A stretch of 64,000 nt of DNA from Cyanobacteriota bacterium (GTDB lineage Bacteria > Cyanobacteriota > Cyanobacteriia > PCC-6307 > Cyanobiaceae). The notes under the pieces were generated by a model. It saw only the letters and a program-made list of their open reading frames with translations. It did not search any database and had not been told where the DNA came from. The position numbers were made by a program, and so were the translations under genes. Shown piece by piece: positions 34,898 through 42,939 of this stretch (position 1 is its first letter; the number at the start of each line of letters is the position of its first letter). The stretch is from positions 1-64,000 of the forward strand of contig JAPLIE010000043.1 of assembly GCA_026389265.1 (NCBI GenBank). Direction: 5' to 3'.

Positions 34898-35914
34898 TCA
34901 TGGCGCGAGCCTGGCGATCACCTTCAGCCCCGTGAGCTGGCGCACCCGTTGGGCGTCGGCCGGATCCAGCTGCACCCGCACCTCCACGATGCGCGCATCG
35001 GCATCACCGGTGGGATCGGTGGAAAGCACTTGGCGTTGCCGTACCTGGGGACTGATGCGGCTGACGCGCCCGGACAGGGTTCCGGTAAAGCCGCCGTTCT
35101 CGCTGGTGAGCCGCACGGCCATGCCGGGCTTCACTCGGGCGATGTCACTCTCATAAACCTCCACCACGGCCTCCATGCGGTCACTGGCGCCGAGCTCGAG
35201 GATGCCTTTGTCGCCGGGGCGTTCCCCCACCCGGGCATTGATCCTCAGCACCGTGCCAGCCATCGGGGAGCGCAGTTCGGTGTTGTCAAGGTCGACCTCC
35301 TCCTTCACCAGCTCGGCCTGAGCCTCCTGCAACTGGCCCTGCAGCAGCAGGTGATCCTGCTCGCGGCGATCGAGTTCATCAGCAGCGATCGCACCCACCT
35401 TGGTGAGCTGGCGGTAGCGGGCCAATTCCCGACTCTCCACATCCAACCGGCGCCGAAGATTGGCGATGCGGGCGCGCAGCAGATCCCGCTGGGCCAGCTG
35501 GGTGGGGGCGGTGTCGAAGCGGGCCAGGAGCTGGCCAGGCAGAACCTTTTGCCCCTCCACCACCTCCAGGGCTGTGATGCGAGGCGTCGCCCCCATGCCA
35601 CTAATCGGGGCGGCCAGAACGCGGATGTCGCCGGCGGGCTCGAGCCGGCCCAGGGCAGCCACGGCCTCGGGCTGGGGAGGGGCCTTGGGGCGCTCCGCCA
35701 CTGGCCGTGTGCTGGCAGCCTGCCCCAGCCATCCGGATTTCCAGGCCAAAAAACCAGCTCCGGCAGCCAGGGCCAGGGAGCCGATCAGGACGGTGAGGAG
35801 GGGGCGGGAGGATCGTCGAACAGGAGGCTTTCGATGTACTGGTCCGCCCAGGCTGGGTTGAATGCCTTCTCCAGGACCCGTCGGGTCTTGTCGTTCTGTT
35901 TCTGTTGCTTGCAA
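34898..35914 (-). CDS. devB: DevB-family membrane-fusion (HlyD-like) protein
   Basis: This 338-residue periplasmic adaptor of the DevBCA exporter has one membrane anchor (LLTVLIGSLALAAGAGFLAW, about 39-58) and the lipoyl half-motif EAVAALGRLEPAGDIRVLAAP. A coiled-coil hairpin (LLRARIANLRRRLDVESRELARYRQL ... ELDRREQDHLLLQGQLQEAQ, broken here) leads to the second half-motif VDLDNTELRSPMAGTVLRINARVG. The only start codon upstream of the anchor is TTG at 35914, so the frame overlaps the end of pcyA by 130 nt. No ATG or GTG lies between there and the anchor. The overlap is therefore probably real rather than a start-calling artefact. Confidence 0.85.
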   Translation of the reverse strand: MQATETERQDPTGPGEGIQPSLGGPVHRKPPVRRSSRPLLTVLIGSLALAAGAGFLAWKSGWLGQAASTRPVAERPKAPPQPEAVAALGRLEPAGDIRVLAAPISGMGATPRITALEVVEGQKVLPGQLLARFDTAPTQLAQRDLLRARIANLRRRLDVESRELARYRQLTKVGAIAADELDRREQDHLLLQGQLQEAQAELVKEEVDLDNTELRSPMAGTVLRINARVGERPGDKGILELGASDRMEAVVEVYESDIARVKPGMAVRLTSENGGFTGTLSGRVSRISPQVRQRQVLSTDPTGDADARIVEVRVQLDPADAQRVRQLTGLKVIARLAP

Positions 35915-36585
35915 TAGCGCTGCTGACCCTCCCAGCGAGCCACCGTAGCTAGATCCATGGGGCCCTGAGCGGTACCCTCCGATACCGCCGTGGCAAGCAC
36001 CCCCAGCACGGCCGCCACATGGTCGATGAAGCGCTCCTCCTCGGCCTGATCGACCGGCCGCACGAACAGCACGTGGGGGGAGAAGATCCCCCCCCAGGCC
36101 GGCAGCTCCCGCTCCTGGGAGAAGGGGCCGGGATCGAGGGCTGCGAGGGCCCGGTCGATCCCGGCGGGCAGGGATCCGGTCACGGGGGAAAGGTCCACGA
36201 TTGCGGCGGACACCACCCCGCGGCCGGCCACGATGTCGGCCCCAAACACCGGCAAGTCGAAGCTGGGTTCGGGGAAGAACACGCAGTGAAGGATCTGGAG
36301 GCCCGCCCCCAGACGGGCCGTTTCGAGATGAAGTTTGCGCAGGCCCCGGCAGCGATGCACCTCGTTGCGGATGAAGAGGTCCTCACCATCGAGGCTGCCG
36401 CTGATCGCCTCCAGGGCCGGATCGATCGTCAGGGGCTCCAGGCCGGGGAGGCCGTCACGGCAGGTGCGGATCCGCCCGGCAAGGGCGTCCACCAAGGGGT
36501 GGATGCCCCCGGACGCCCGGGCGGAGGCTCCCTGGGGCGCACGGACCGGCTCAGCTGCGGCGCGGGGTGGGGAATCCGGTGTCAT
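35785..36585 (-). CDS. pcyA: phycocyanobilin:ferredoxin oxidoreductase
   Basis: PcyA reduces biliverdin IXalpha to phycocyanobilin with four electrons from ferredoxin, supplying the phycobilisome chromophore. The protein has 266 residues. The active-site Glu lies in FIRNEVHRC, the His in LRKLHLETARLG and the Asp in VFGADIVAG, matching Glu76, His88 and Asp105 of the Synechocystis enzyme. Further support comes from LQILHCVFFPEP and the C-terminal FNPAWADQYIESLLF. The start is ATG at 36585 (MTPDSPPRAA). A longer frame to 36912 is antisense to the M16 gene. It diverges from that gene across only 43 bp and overlaps devB. Confidence 0.94.
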   Translation of the reverse strand: MTPDSPPRAAAEPVRAPQGASARASGGIHPLVDALAGRIRTCRDGLPGLEPLTIDPALEAISGSLDGEDLFIRNEVHRCRGLRKLHLETARLGAGLQILHCVFFPEPSFDLPVFGADIVAGRGVVSAAIVDLSPVTGSLPAGIDRALAALDPGPFSQERELPAWGGIFSPHVLFVRPVDQAEEERFIDHVAAVLGVLATAVSEGTAQGPMDLATVARWEGQQRYCKQQKQNDKTRRVLEKAFNPAWADQYIESLLFDDPPAPSSPS

Positions 36586-36628
36586 CGCGACGCAGCAGCC
36601 AGCAGAATGGCGATCTTGACACCAGCGC

Positions 36629-37903
36629 ATGCCCTCCCCATCCCGTTGTTGCGGCCCGTTGCTCCCCGGGCTGGAGCAACCGAACCGCCGGGTGCTTGCC
36701 AACGGAGCCGAACTGGTGAGTCTCGATCTGGCGGAGGCCCCCCTGGTCTGTCTCGACTTCTGGTGCCGCGCCGGCAGCGTGTTCGAAGCCGGTAGCGAGA
36801 GCGGCATGGCCCACTTCCTCGAGCACATGGTGTTCAAGGGGAGCCAGAGCTTGGCGGCGGGCGAATTCGACCGCAGGATTGAGGCCCTCGGCGGCAGCAG
36901 CAATGCCGCCACCGGCTTCGATGATGTTCATTTCCACGTTCTGATTCCTCCCCAAGCGGCCCCGGAAGCCCTCGAGCTCCTGCTCGATCTGGTGCTGGAG
37001 CCTCGCCTTGAGGGGGAAGCCTTCGCGATGGAGCGCCAGGTGGTGCTCGAAGAACTCGCCCAGAGCGAAGACCAGCCGGAGGAGGTGGCCGTGCAGCAGC
37101 TCCTGGCGATGGCCAGCCCCGGCCACGCCTACGGACGACCGATCCTGGGGCACCGTGAGGCCTTGCTAGCCCACGAGCCCGAGGCCATGGCGGCCTTCCA
37201 TCGGCGCCTGTATGGCGGTGGCCGTTGCGTGCTGGCCCTCGCCGGTGCCCTCGCCGGTAGTGATCTGGAGGCCAGGGCCGCTGAAGGAGCGCTCGCCTCC
37301 TTGGCACCCCTGGCAGGGTCGCCGCCCCTCGATCCTTTGCGGGTGCAACCGGGGGAACGACGGCTGGAGCTGCCCCGGTTGGAGGCGGCTCGCCTGCTGA
37401 TGGCCTGGGGCCAGCCGCCGGCCCGGGATCTCCACGGGGTGATGGGGGGTGATCTGGCAACGTCACTCTTGGCCGAAGGACGGCGGAGCCGTTTGGTGGC
37501 GCGACTGCGGGAGCAGCTGCAGCTGGTGGAGAGCGTGGACCTAGACCTGCACCCGATGGAATGCGGCAGCTTGGCGCTGCTGGAGGCGGTGTGCGATCCC
37601 GACGATTTGCCTGCCGTGCGCGCCGCCATTCACACCGTCTGGGAGGAGGTGATGGCCGAACCGGTGCAGGCGGCCGAGTGGTCGCGGATTCGGCGGCTGG
37701 TGACCAACAGCTACCGCTTCGGGATGGAGGCCCCGGGCAACGTGGCCGGCTTGATCGGCACCGGGCACCTCTGGGGCCGCTACGAGAGTCTGGAGGCTCC
37801 GCTCGAGGCGATCGACTCCTGGAATCCGGAGACCCTGCGGGCCGAAGCTCTGGCCAGCCTGGATCCCCGCCGCGCTTGCGTGCTTGAGGCGGTGCCCGCA
37901 TGA
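36629..37903 (+). CDS. M16-family zinc peptidase (active-type subunit)
   Basis: This 424-residue insulinase/processing-peptidase family protein carries the inverted zinc motif HFLEH at 62-66. The distal Glu lies in ERQVVLEELAQSEDQPEE. The C-terminal M16C-like domain includes GGDLATSLLAEGRRSRLVARLREQ (cf. the GxxxSRL motif). No signal peptide is evident. It overlaps the next M16 gene by 4 nt (ATGA), so the two are probably made in equal amounts and form a heterodimer like the mitochondrial processing peptidase. Substrates are unknown. The start is ATG at 36629. Confidence 0.9.
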   Translation: MPSPSRCCGPLLPGLEQPNRRVLANGAELVSLDLAEAPLVCLDFWCRAGSVFEAGSESGMAHFLEHMVFKGSQSLAAGEFDRRIEALGGSSNAATGFDDVHFHVLIPPQAAPEALELLLDLVLEPRLEGEAFAMERQVVLEELAQSEDQPEEVAVQQLLAMASPGHAYGRPILGHREALLAHEPEAMAAFHRRLYGGGRCVLALAGALAGSDLEARAAEGALASLAPLAGSPPLDPLRVQPGERRLELPRLEAARLLMAWGQPPARDLHGVMGGDLATSLLAEGRRSRLVARLREQLQLVESVDLDLHPMECGSLALLEAVCDPDDLPAVRAAIHTVWEEVMAEPVQAAEWSRIRRLVTNSYRFGMEAPGNVAGLIGTGHLWGRYESLEAPLEAIDSWNPETLRAEALASLDPRRACVLEAVPA

Positions 37904-39240
37904 GCTCCGCCATCCCGTTCCCCGTGCCCAGCTTCAACCTCAGCGGCGGCCTGCCGGTCATCGCCTGCAGCCATCCGGGGCCTGAAATCCTCGCGGCACG
38001 GTTGGTGATCCGGGGCGGCAGTGGCGCCGATCCGCTGCATCGGCGGGGTGCCCACCAGTTGCTGGCCGGAACCATGACCCGTGGCTGTGGCCACCTCGAC
38101 GCCGACGCCCTCGCCGATCTGGTGGAGGGGGCTGGGGCCGCGTTGCGGGCCGAAGCCCATGAGGATTCCCTGGTGCTCGGCCTCAAGTGCGCCGCCACGG
38201 ACACCCCGGATCTGCTGCCGCTCCTCCTCGCCATGGCGCGGCGACCCCTCCTGGCCTCGGACCAGGTGGCCATCGAGCGGCAGCTCAATCTCCAGACCCT
38301 GCAGCGCCAGAAAGAAGACCCCTACCAGTTGGCCCACGACCAGCTGTTGCGCCAGCTCTACGGCGAAGGCCCCTACGGCCACGATCCCCTCGGAGTTGAG
38401 ACTGAGCTGAAGGCGATCTCGGCCGATCTGCTCGCTGATCTAGCGGTGGGTCTGGGTCGAGAGGGCGCCGTTCTGGTGCTCACCGGAACCCTGCCTGACA
38501 ACCTCCATTCCCTGCTGGAAGACTCCCTGGAGGGCCTTCCTTGGGCCACCCACCTGCCCCTGGCCTCGCCAGCGGCAGGGTTACCGCCTTCCGAACCAGG
38601 TGGCGTGCCAACGGCCGGACCCAGCCTGAGGGCCCTGGAGCAGGACACCGAACAGCTCGTGCTGATGCTGGGGTGTCCCACCGTGCCGCTCGGCCATCCC
38701 GATGCCCTGCCCCTGCGGCTGCTTCAGACCCACCTCGGACTGGGCATGTCGAGCCGCCTGTTCGTGGTGATGCGGGAGGAACGGGGCCTGGCTTACGACG
38801 TGGGGGTGAGCCTGCCGGCCCGCTGCGGTGCCGCACCGTTCGTGATGCACCTCTCTACCTCCGCCGACCGGGCCGAGGAGGCCACGGCCTGTCTGCTGGA
38901 GGAATGGCAACGACTGCTGGAGGAGCCCCTGGATTTGGCGGCGCTGGAGCTGGCCCGCGCCAAATACATCGGCCAGGACGCCATGGGGCGCCAGACCTGC
39001 TCCCAGATCGCCGAGCGCCTGGCCCTGGTGCTGAGCCACGGCCTACCCGCCGACCATGTGGAACGGTGCCTGGCTCGGGCCGCTGAGCTGGATGGCGCTG
39101 CGCTGCGCCAGGCCGCCCGATGCTGGCTACCACAGGCCAGCCTCAGCCTCGTTGGGCCGGCAACGGCCCTGGCCTCAGCCACGGCCGCTTGGGAGGCAGC
39201 CGGCGGAATCAGTCTCAGTCGCTCGCGGACGCCGGCCTGA
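37900..39240 (+). CDS. M16-family peptidase-like protein lacking the zinc motif
   Basis: This 446-residue M16-fold protein matches the first M16 gene in layout. Where HxxEH is expected it reads RRGAHQLLAGTMTRG, so the zinc ligands and catalytic Glu are missing. Other family traits are kept: EAHEDSLVLGLKC, RQKEDPYQLAHDQLLRQLYG, PYGHDPLGVETELKAI and LGLGMSSRLFVVMREERGLAYDVG. It is likely the non-catalytic partner, as with alpha/beta subunits elsewhere in the family. The start is ATG at 37900. Its 3' end overlaps the convergent SipA-like gene by 26 bp. Confidence 0.88.
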   Translation: MSSAIPFPVPSFNLSGGLPVIACSHPGPEILAARLVIRGGSGADPLHRRGAHQLLAGTMTRGCGHLDADALADLVEGAGAALRAEAHEDSLVLGLKCAATDTPDLLPLLLAMARRPLLASDQVAIERQLNLQTLQRQKEDPYQLAHDQLLRQLYGEGPYGHDPLGVETELKAISADLLADLAVGLGREGAVLVLTGTLPDNLHSLLEDSLEGLPWATHLPLASPAAGLPPSEPGGVPTAGPSLRALEQDTEQLVLMLGCPTVPLGHPDALPLRLLQTHLGLGMSSRLFVVMREERGLAYDVGVSLPARCGAAPFVMHLSTSADRAEEATACLLEEWQRLLEEPLDLAALELARAKYIGQDAMGRQTCSQIAERLALVLSHGLPADHVERCLARAAELDGAALRQAARCWLPQASLSLVGPATALASATAAWEAAGGISLSRSRTPA

Positions 39241-39490
39241 GGTCCTGCACCGCCAGCAGGAAGGTGCCCCGCCGGAAGCGCACGGCCAGCTGGTCGCGAG
39301 GGCGGATCTCGCTCACCGCCCCCACCTCGCCGGTGCTCACCAGATCTGGGGGACGCAGCATGGGCATCGGATCGGCCGTCTTGAGGTAAGGAACGCTCTG
39401 CAGCAGGCAGACGCGATCACCCACGGCGAAGCGAACCGTTTCTGCCGGCTCGGTTGTCTCCTCACGATCTCCCTGGTCGGGCTGCTTCAC
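39215..39490 (-). CDS. sipA: SipA-like protein (DUF3148)
   Basis: This 91-residue SH3-like protein belongs to DUF3148. Recognised segments are VGDRVCLLQSVPYLKTADP, the near-invariant PMPMLRPPDLVSTGEVG, and VRFRRGTFLLAVQDLRP. In Synechococcus elongatus SipA binds the sensor kinase NblS and affects light and nutrient stress signalling. No NblS gene is in the window. It starts at GTG 39490, and its C-terminal codons overlap the end of the second M16 gene on the opposite strand. Confidence 0.85.
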   Translation of the reverse strand: MKQPDQGDREETTEPAETVRFAVGDRVCLLQSVPYLKTADPMPMLRPPDLVSTGEVGAVSEIRPRDQLAVRFRRGTFLLAVQDLRPASASD

Positions 39491-39559
39491 CGGATTGCCC
39501 CTTCTCAGCCGAACCTAGCTGCAGCAGGATGGGACCCTTGACCACCAACGGAGAAACGC

Positions 39560-40129
39560 TTGCGGGCCCTTGCCACCTGGAGCGGAGCGATCGCCGGCCT
39601 GCTGTTGATCGTGGCCGGGGGTCTGATCCCCGCCTTTTTGGCTCTTCCAGGCCCGGAAGGGTGGAGCCTCCGTCCCCTGGGGATCACTCTCCAGGTGCCC
39701 GCCCTGCTGCTCACGGCGTTGGTGGCTGGTCCCCGCAGCGCCCTGCTGGCCGCGGTGGCCTATCTGAGCGTGGGGCTGTTTCAGCTGCCGGTGTTCCAGC
39801 AGGGTGGTGGGATCAGCTATCTGGTGGATCCGGGATTCGGCTATCTGGCGGGCTTCATTCCAGCGGCTTGGATCACGGGACGACTGGCTCGCCAGCGTGG
39901 CATGGACGATCCCCTCGCCCTCAGCGCGGCGGCAGGGGTTGGACTTCTGGTGCTGCAGCTCTGCGGTCTGCTCAACCTGCTCATCGGCGCCCTGGCCGGA
40001 CGCTGGGGCGCCAGCCTGGTGCCGCTCCTTGTGGGTTATGGACTGGCGATCCTTCCCCAAGCGCTGCTGTGCTGCGCCGCCGGAGTGGTGGCCTGGGTGT
40101 TGAGGCGGGTGCTGCTGGTGCCATCTTGA
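39560..40129 (+). CDS. bioY: biotin transporter BioY-family S component
   Basis: This 189-residue membrane protein has about six helices and the BioY pattern: LGITLQVPALLLTALVAGPR, AAVAYLSVGLFQLPVFQQGGG, and LVDPGFGYLAGFIPAAWITG. BioY binds biotin in the membrane and can work alone or with an ECF energising module, which is not in this window. The start is TTG at 39560 with a GGAGAAA ribosome-binding site 6-12 nt upstream. It lies 10 nt before lspA on the same strand and opposite the SipA-like gene. Confidence 0.9.
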   Translation: MRALATWSGAIAGLLLIVAGGLIPAFLALPGPEGWSLRPLGITLQVPALLLTALVAGPRSALLAAVAYLSVGLFQLPVFQQGGGISYLVDPGFGYLAGFIPAAWITGRLARQRGMDDPLALSAAAGVGLLVLQLCGLLNLLIGALAGRWGASLVPLLVGYGLAILPQALLCCAAGVVAWVLRRVLLVPS

Positions 40130-40139
40130 GAGGCTGAGC

Positions 40140-40751
40140 GTGCCCGATCCCATTCCAAGCCCAACCACCGCCACGCCGGGATCCCCGGCTCCAGGCCCTG
40201 GATCGCCCCGATCCCGCAACCACAGGGCCCTGCCGCTGCTCCTTGCCCTAGCGGTGCTGATCGCGGACCAGTGGAGCAAGTCGTGGGTGCTCAGCCACTT
40301 GGAACCGGGAAGGCTGTATTCCTTCCTGCCTGGTCTGCTGGCCCTGCAACGGGTGAGCAACACCGGCGCCGCCTTCAGCCTGTTCCGAGATTCGGCGCAG
40401 ATCCTCGCTGTGGTGAGTCTGGCGGTGAGTGCCGCCGTGCTGCTGTGGATCCTCTGGAAGCCGCCCCATGGCCTGTGGCCCAGCCTGGCCCTCGGTTTCC
40501 TGTTGGGAGGTGCGGCCGGCAACGGCCTGGACCGCTGGAACCATGGAGCGGTGACGGACTTTCTGGCCACCGTGCCCTTCTCCTTCCCCGTGTTCAACCT
40601 GGCCGATGTGGCCATCAACCTGGCGGTGGCCTGCTTCGCCCTCGACCAGCTGGCGGCCTTCCTGCCGCGACGATCCAGCCCCAGCAGCCCCCGATCGCGG
40701 GGAAGTCAGGGTTCCGGAAGGGGCGCTAAAGCCGGCCGTAACCATGGCTGA
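40140..40751 (+). CDS. lspA: signal peptidase II (prolipoprotein)
   Basis: LspA cleaves the signal peptide of lipid-modified prolipoproteins in the inner membrane. The protein has 203 residues and four helices. The conserved regions are LIADQWSKSWV, VSNTGAAFSLF, the first catalytic Asp in GNGLDRW and the second in NLADVAINLAV. A Pro/Ser-rich N-terminal ~25 residues and a basic C-terminal tail are extras. It starts at GTG 40140, after GAGAGGC, 10 nt past bioY. It overlaps the FHA-PBP gene by 8 nt, so it is probably translated together with it. Confidence 0.93.
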   Translation: MPDPIPSPTTATPGSPAPGPGSPRSRNHRALPLLLALAVLIADQWSKSWVLSHLEPGRLYSFLPGLLALQRVSNTGAAFSLFRDSAQILAVVSLAVSAAVLLWILWKPPHGLWPSLALGFLLGGAAGNGLDRWNHGAVTDFLATVPFSFPVFNLADVAINLAVACFALDQLAAFLPRRSSPSSPRSRGSQGSGRGAKAGRNHG

Positions 40752-42939
40752 GCGCCCCGGCCCCATCCTCTCCATCCATCTGGACCACAAGCTGGAGCGG
40801 CGGGTTCCCCTGCACGGCAGCCTCTATCGGATCGGCCGGGATCCAAACGCCGAGGTGCTGCTCGAGCAGGCGGCAGTGAGCCGTCGCCATGCCCTGTTGG
40901 AACGGCGCGGCAACCACTGGCTGCTCAGCGATGCAGGGTCCACGAACGGGTTGTGGTGGCAGGGGCGCCGGGTGCATGAACTGCTGCTGCGCGATGGGGA
41001 TCGGGTGCGGCTGGGGCCGCCCCAACTGCCCGATCTGCCCGAAATCAGCTTCCACGCCGCCGAGTCCGATCGTCGGCTGCGGCGGATCCGACTGGCAATC
41101 CTGCTTCCTGCCGCACTGGCCGGAGGAGGCCTGTTGCTCTGGCTTCTGGGGACCGTGTTGGTGCCGATTCGGGGAAGCCTGGCGACCGTGCGAGGGCCGC
41201 TGCTGCTCTACGACCGTGCCGACCGGCCGATCGCTTCGGCCGATGACCGCCGCCACCGGGAACAGGGGAAGCTCGAGGGCTATCCGCGGGTGCTGATCGA
41301 TGCCCTGCTCGCGAGTGAGGACACTCGCTTCTGGTGGCACCCCGGCATCGACCCGATCGGCACCGGTCGCGCCCTGGTGACCAACCTGCTGGGCGGCCGG
41401 GTGCTGGAGGGCGGCAGCACCCTCACCCAGCAACTGGCCCGCAGCCTCTACCCGGCCCAGGTGGGCGAAGGCGAGACCCTGGGTCGTAAGGGGCGGGAAC
41501 TGCTCGTGGCCCTGCAGCTGGAGGCGCGCTTCAGCAAGACCGATCTGCTCCTGAGCTACCTGAACCGTGCCTTTCTGGGTGCGGGCTGGGGCTTCGAGGA
41601 TGCCTCCCGCCGACTGTTCGGCAAGCCTGCCGGGACTTTGTCCCTGGAGGAGGCAGCCCTGCTGGTGGGTCTGCTCTCCTCTCCCTACGGCCACGATCCC
41701 TGCAGCCGCCCCCAGGAGGCCCTGGAGGCCCGCAACGCCGTGCTGCACAAGATGGCTGACACGGGCCGCATCTCCGCCGATCAGGGCCGCCGCGCCCGCC
41801 GCCTGCCAATCCGCCTCAGCGTTGACGCCTGCCGCGGCAGTGAACGCCGGGCCATGCCTTACTACAGCGACCAGGTGCGACGGGACCTCGATGCGCTGGT
41901 GGGGCCGGATGTGGCGGCGGAAGGGAACTACCTGGTGGACACCCACCTGGATCCGGCCCTGCAGGAGCTGATCGAGCGGTTGCTGCGGGAGCACATCGAG
42001 GCCAGTCGCTCCCTCGGCGTGTCGGAGGGGGCAGTGGTTGTTCTCGACAGCCGCAACGGCGGCATCCTGGCGATCGTGGGAGGCCGCGACTACCGCCAGA
42101 GCCAGTTCAACCGGGCCTCGATGGCCCTGCGTCAGCCGGGGAGCACCTTCAAGCTGGTGCCCTACACGGCGGCGATCGAACGGGGGGCCAGGCCCGGTGA
42201 TGGGGTGAACTGCGGGCCCCTCACCTGGCAGGGTCAGGTCTTTGATAGCGCCTGCCGCGGCACGATCAGCCTCCGGCAGGCCCTGGCGATCAGCAGCAAC
42301 ACCGCCGCCCTGAGGCTGGCCCGGCGGGTGGGTCTCGACGCGGTGGTTCACAAGGCCCGGGACCTGGGCTTCAGCACACCGCTCGATCCTGTGCCTGGCC
42401 TGGCCTTGGGCCAGAGCGAGGTGACTCTGCTGGAACTCACCGCCGCCTATGCCGCCGTGGCCGACAACGGCCTGTGGCATGCCCCGAGCACCATCCGCCA
42501 TCTCACCGACGCCGAAGCCTGCCCGGCCGGGAAAGAGGAGAAGGGTTGCCGCAGCGTGCCGAAGACCGCACCGCCCCCCAGGGGTGCCCGAGCCAAGGAT
42601 GGGAAGGTCGCACCCGGCAAGCTCGAGCCCGGCGGCGTGGCCGGCACGGCCGGACGCCGGGCCATGACCCCGGCCACGGCGAAGCTGATGCAGGAGTTGC
42701 TTCGGGGCGTGGTGAACGGGGGCACCGGTACGGCCGCCTGGGTGAGCGGCGGGGTGTGGGGAAAGACGGGCACCACCAACGACGGCCGCGACCTCCTTTT
42801 CGTGGGCGCCGTGCCCGATCGCCACTGGGTGATGGGGGTGTGGCTGGGGAACGACGACAACAGGCCAAGCCGATCGACCAGCCACCTGGCCGCTGAACTC
42901 TGGGGTCGGATCGTTCGCTCCTCGGTGGCCTCCCCCTAA
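40744..42939 (+). CDS. FHA-domain-fused bifunctional penicillin-binding protein
   Basis: This 731-residue class A PBP polymerises and cross-links peptidoglycan. It has a cytoplasmic FHA domain at about 8-100 (YRIGRDPNAEVLL, SRRHALLERR, DAGSTNGLWW), one membrane helix at 116-140 and a GT51 transglycosylase with catalytic Glu192 in SEDTRFWWHPG. The transpeptidase has SxxK at Ser467-Lys470 (STFK), SSN at 517-519 and KTG at 674-676. All catalytic residues are present. The FHA domain binds phosphothreonine in other proteins, so activity may respond to a Ser/Thr kinase. It overlaps lspA by 8 nt and the GTPase gene by 1 nt. Confidence 0.93.
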   Translation: MAERPGPILSIHLDHKLERRVPLHGSLYRIGRDPNAEVLLEQAAVSRRHALLERRGNHWLLSDAGSTNGLWWQGRRVHELLLRDGDRVRLGPPQLPDLPEISFHAAESDRRLRRIRLAILLPAALAGGGLLLWLLGTVLVPIRGSLATVRGPLLLYDRADRPIASADDRRHREQGKLEGYPRVLIDALLASEDTRFWWHPGIDPIGTGRALVTNLLGGRVLEGGSTLTQQLARSLYPAQVGEGETLGRKGRELLVALQLEARFSKTDLLLSYLNRAFLGAGWGFEDASRRLFGKPAGTLSLEEAALLVGLLSSPYGHDPCSRPQEALEARNAVLHKMADTGRISADQGRRARRLPIRLSVDACRGSERRAMPYYSDQVRRDLDALVGPDVAAEGNYLVDTHLDPALQELIERLLREHIEASRSLGVSEGAVVVLDSRNGGILAIVGGRDYRQSQFNRASMALRQPGSTFKLVPYTAAIERGARPGDGVNCGPLTWQGQVFDSACRGTISLRQALAISSNTAALRLARRVGLDAVVHKARDLGFSTPLDPVPGLALGQSEVTLLELTAAYAAVADNGLWHAPSTIRHLTDAEACPAGKEEKGCRSVPKTAPPPRGARAKDGKVAPGKLEPGGVAGTAGRRAMTPATAKLMQELLRGVVNGGTGTAAWVSGGVWGKTGTTNDGRDLLFVGAVPDRHWVMGVWLGNDDNRPSRSTSHLAAELWGRIVRSSVASP

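Noticed and set aside
36834-38288. 484-aa frame antisense to both M16 genes
   Set aside because: It is Arg/Pro/Ser-rich throughout and crosses the boundary of two clear genes, so it is not protein-like.
40726-42885. 719-aa open frame antisense to the FHA-PBP gene
   Set aside because: The other strand encodes a PBP with all catalytic motifs. The antisense frame is His/Gln-rich and shows no recognisable domain, as expected for the mirror of a GC-rich gene.
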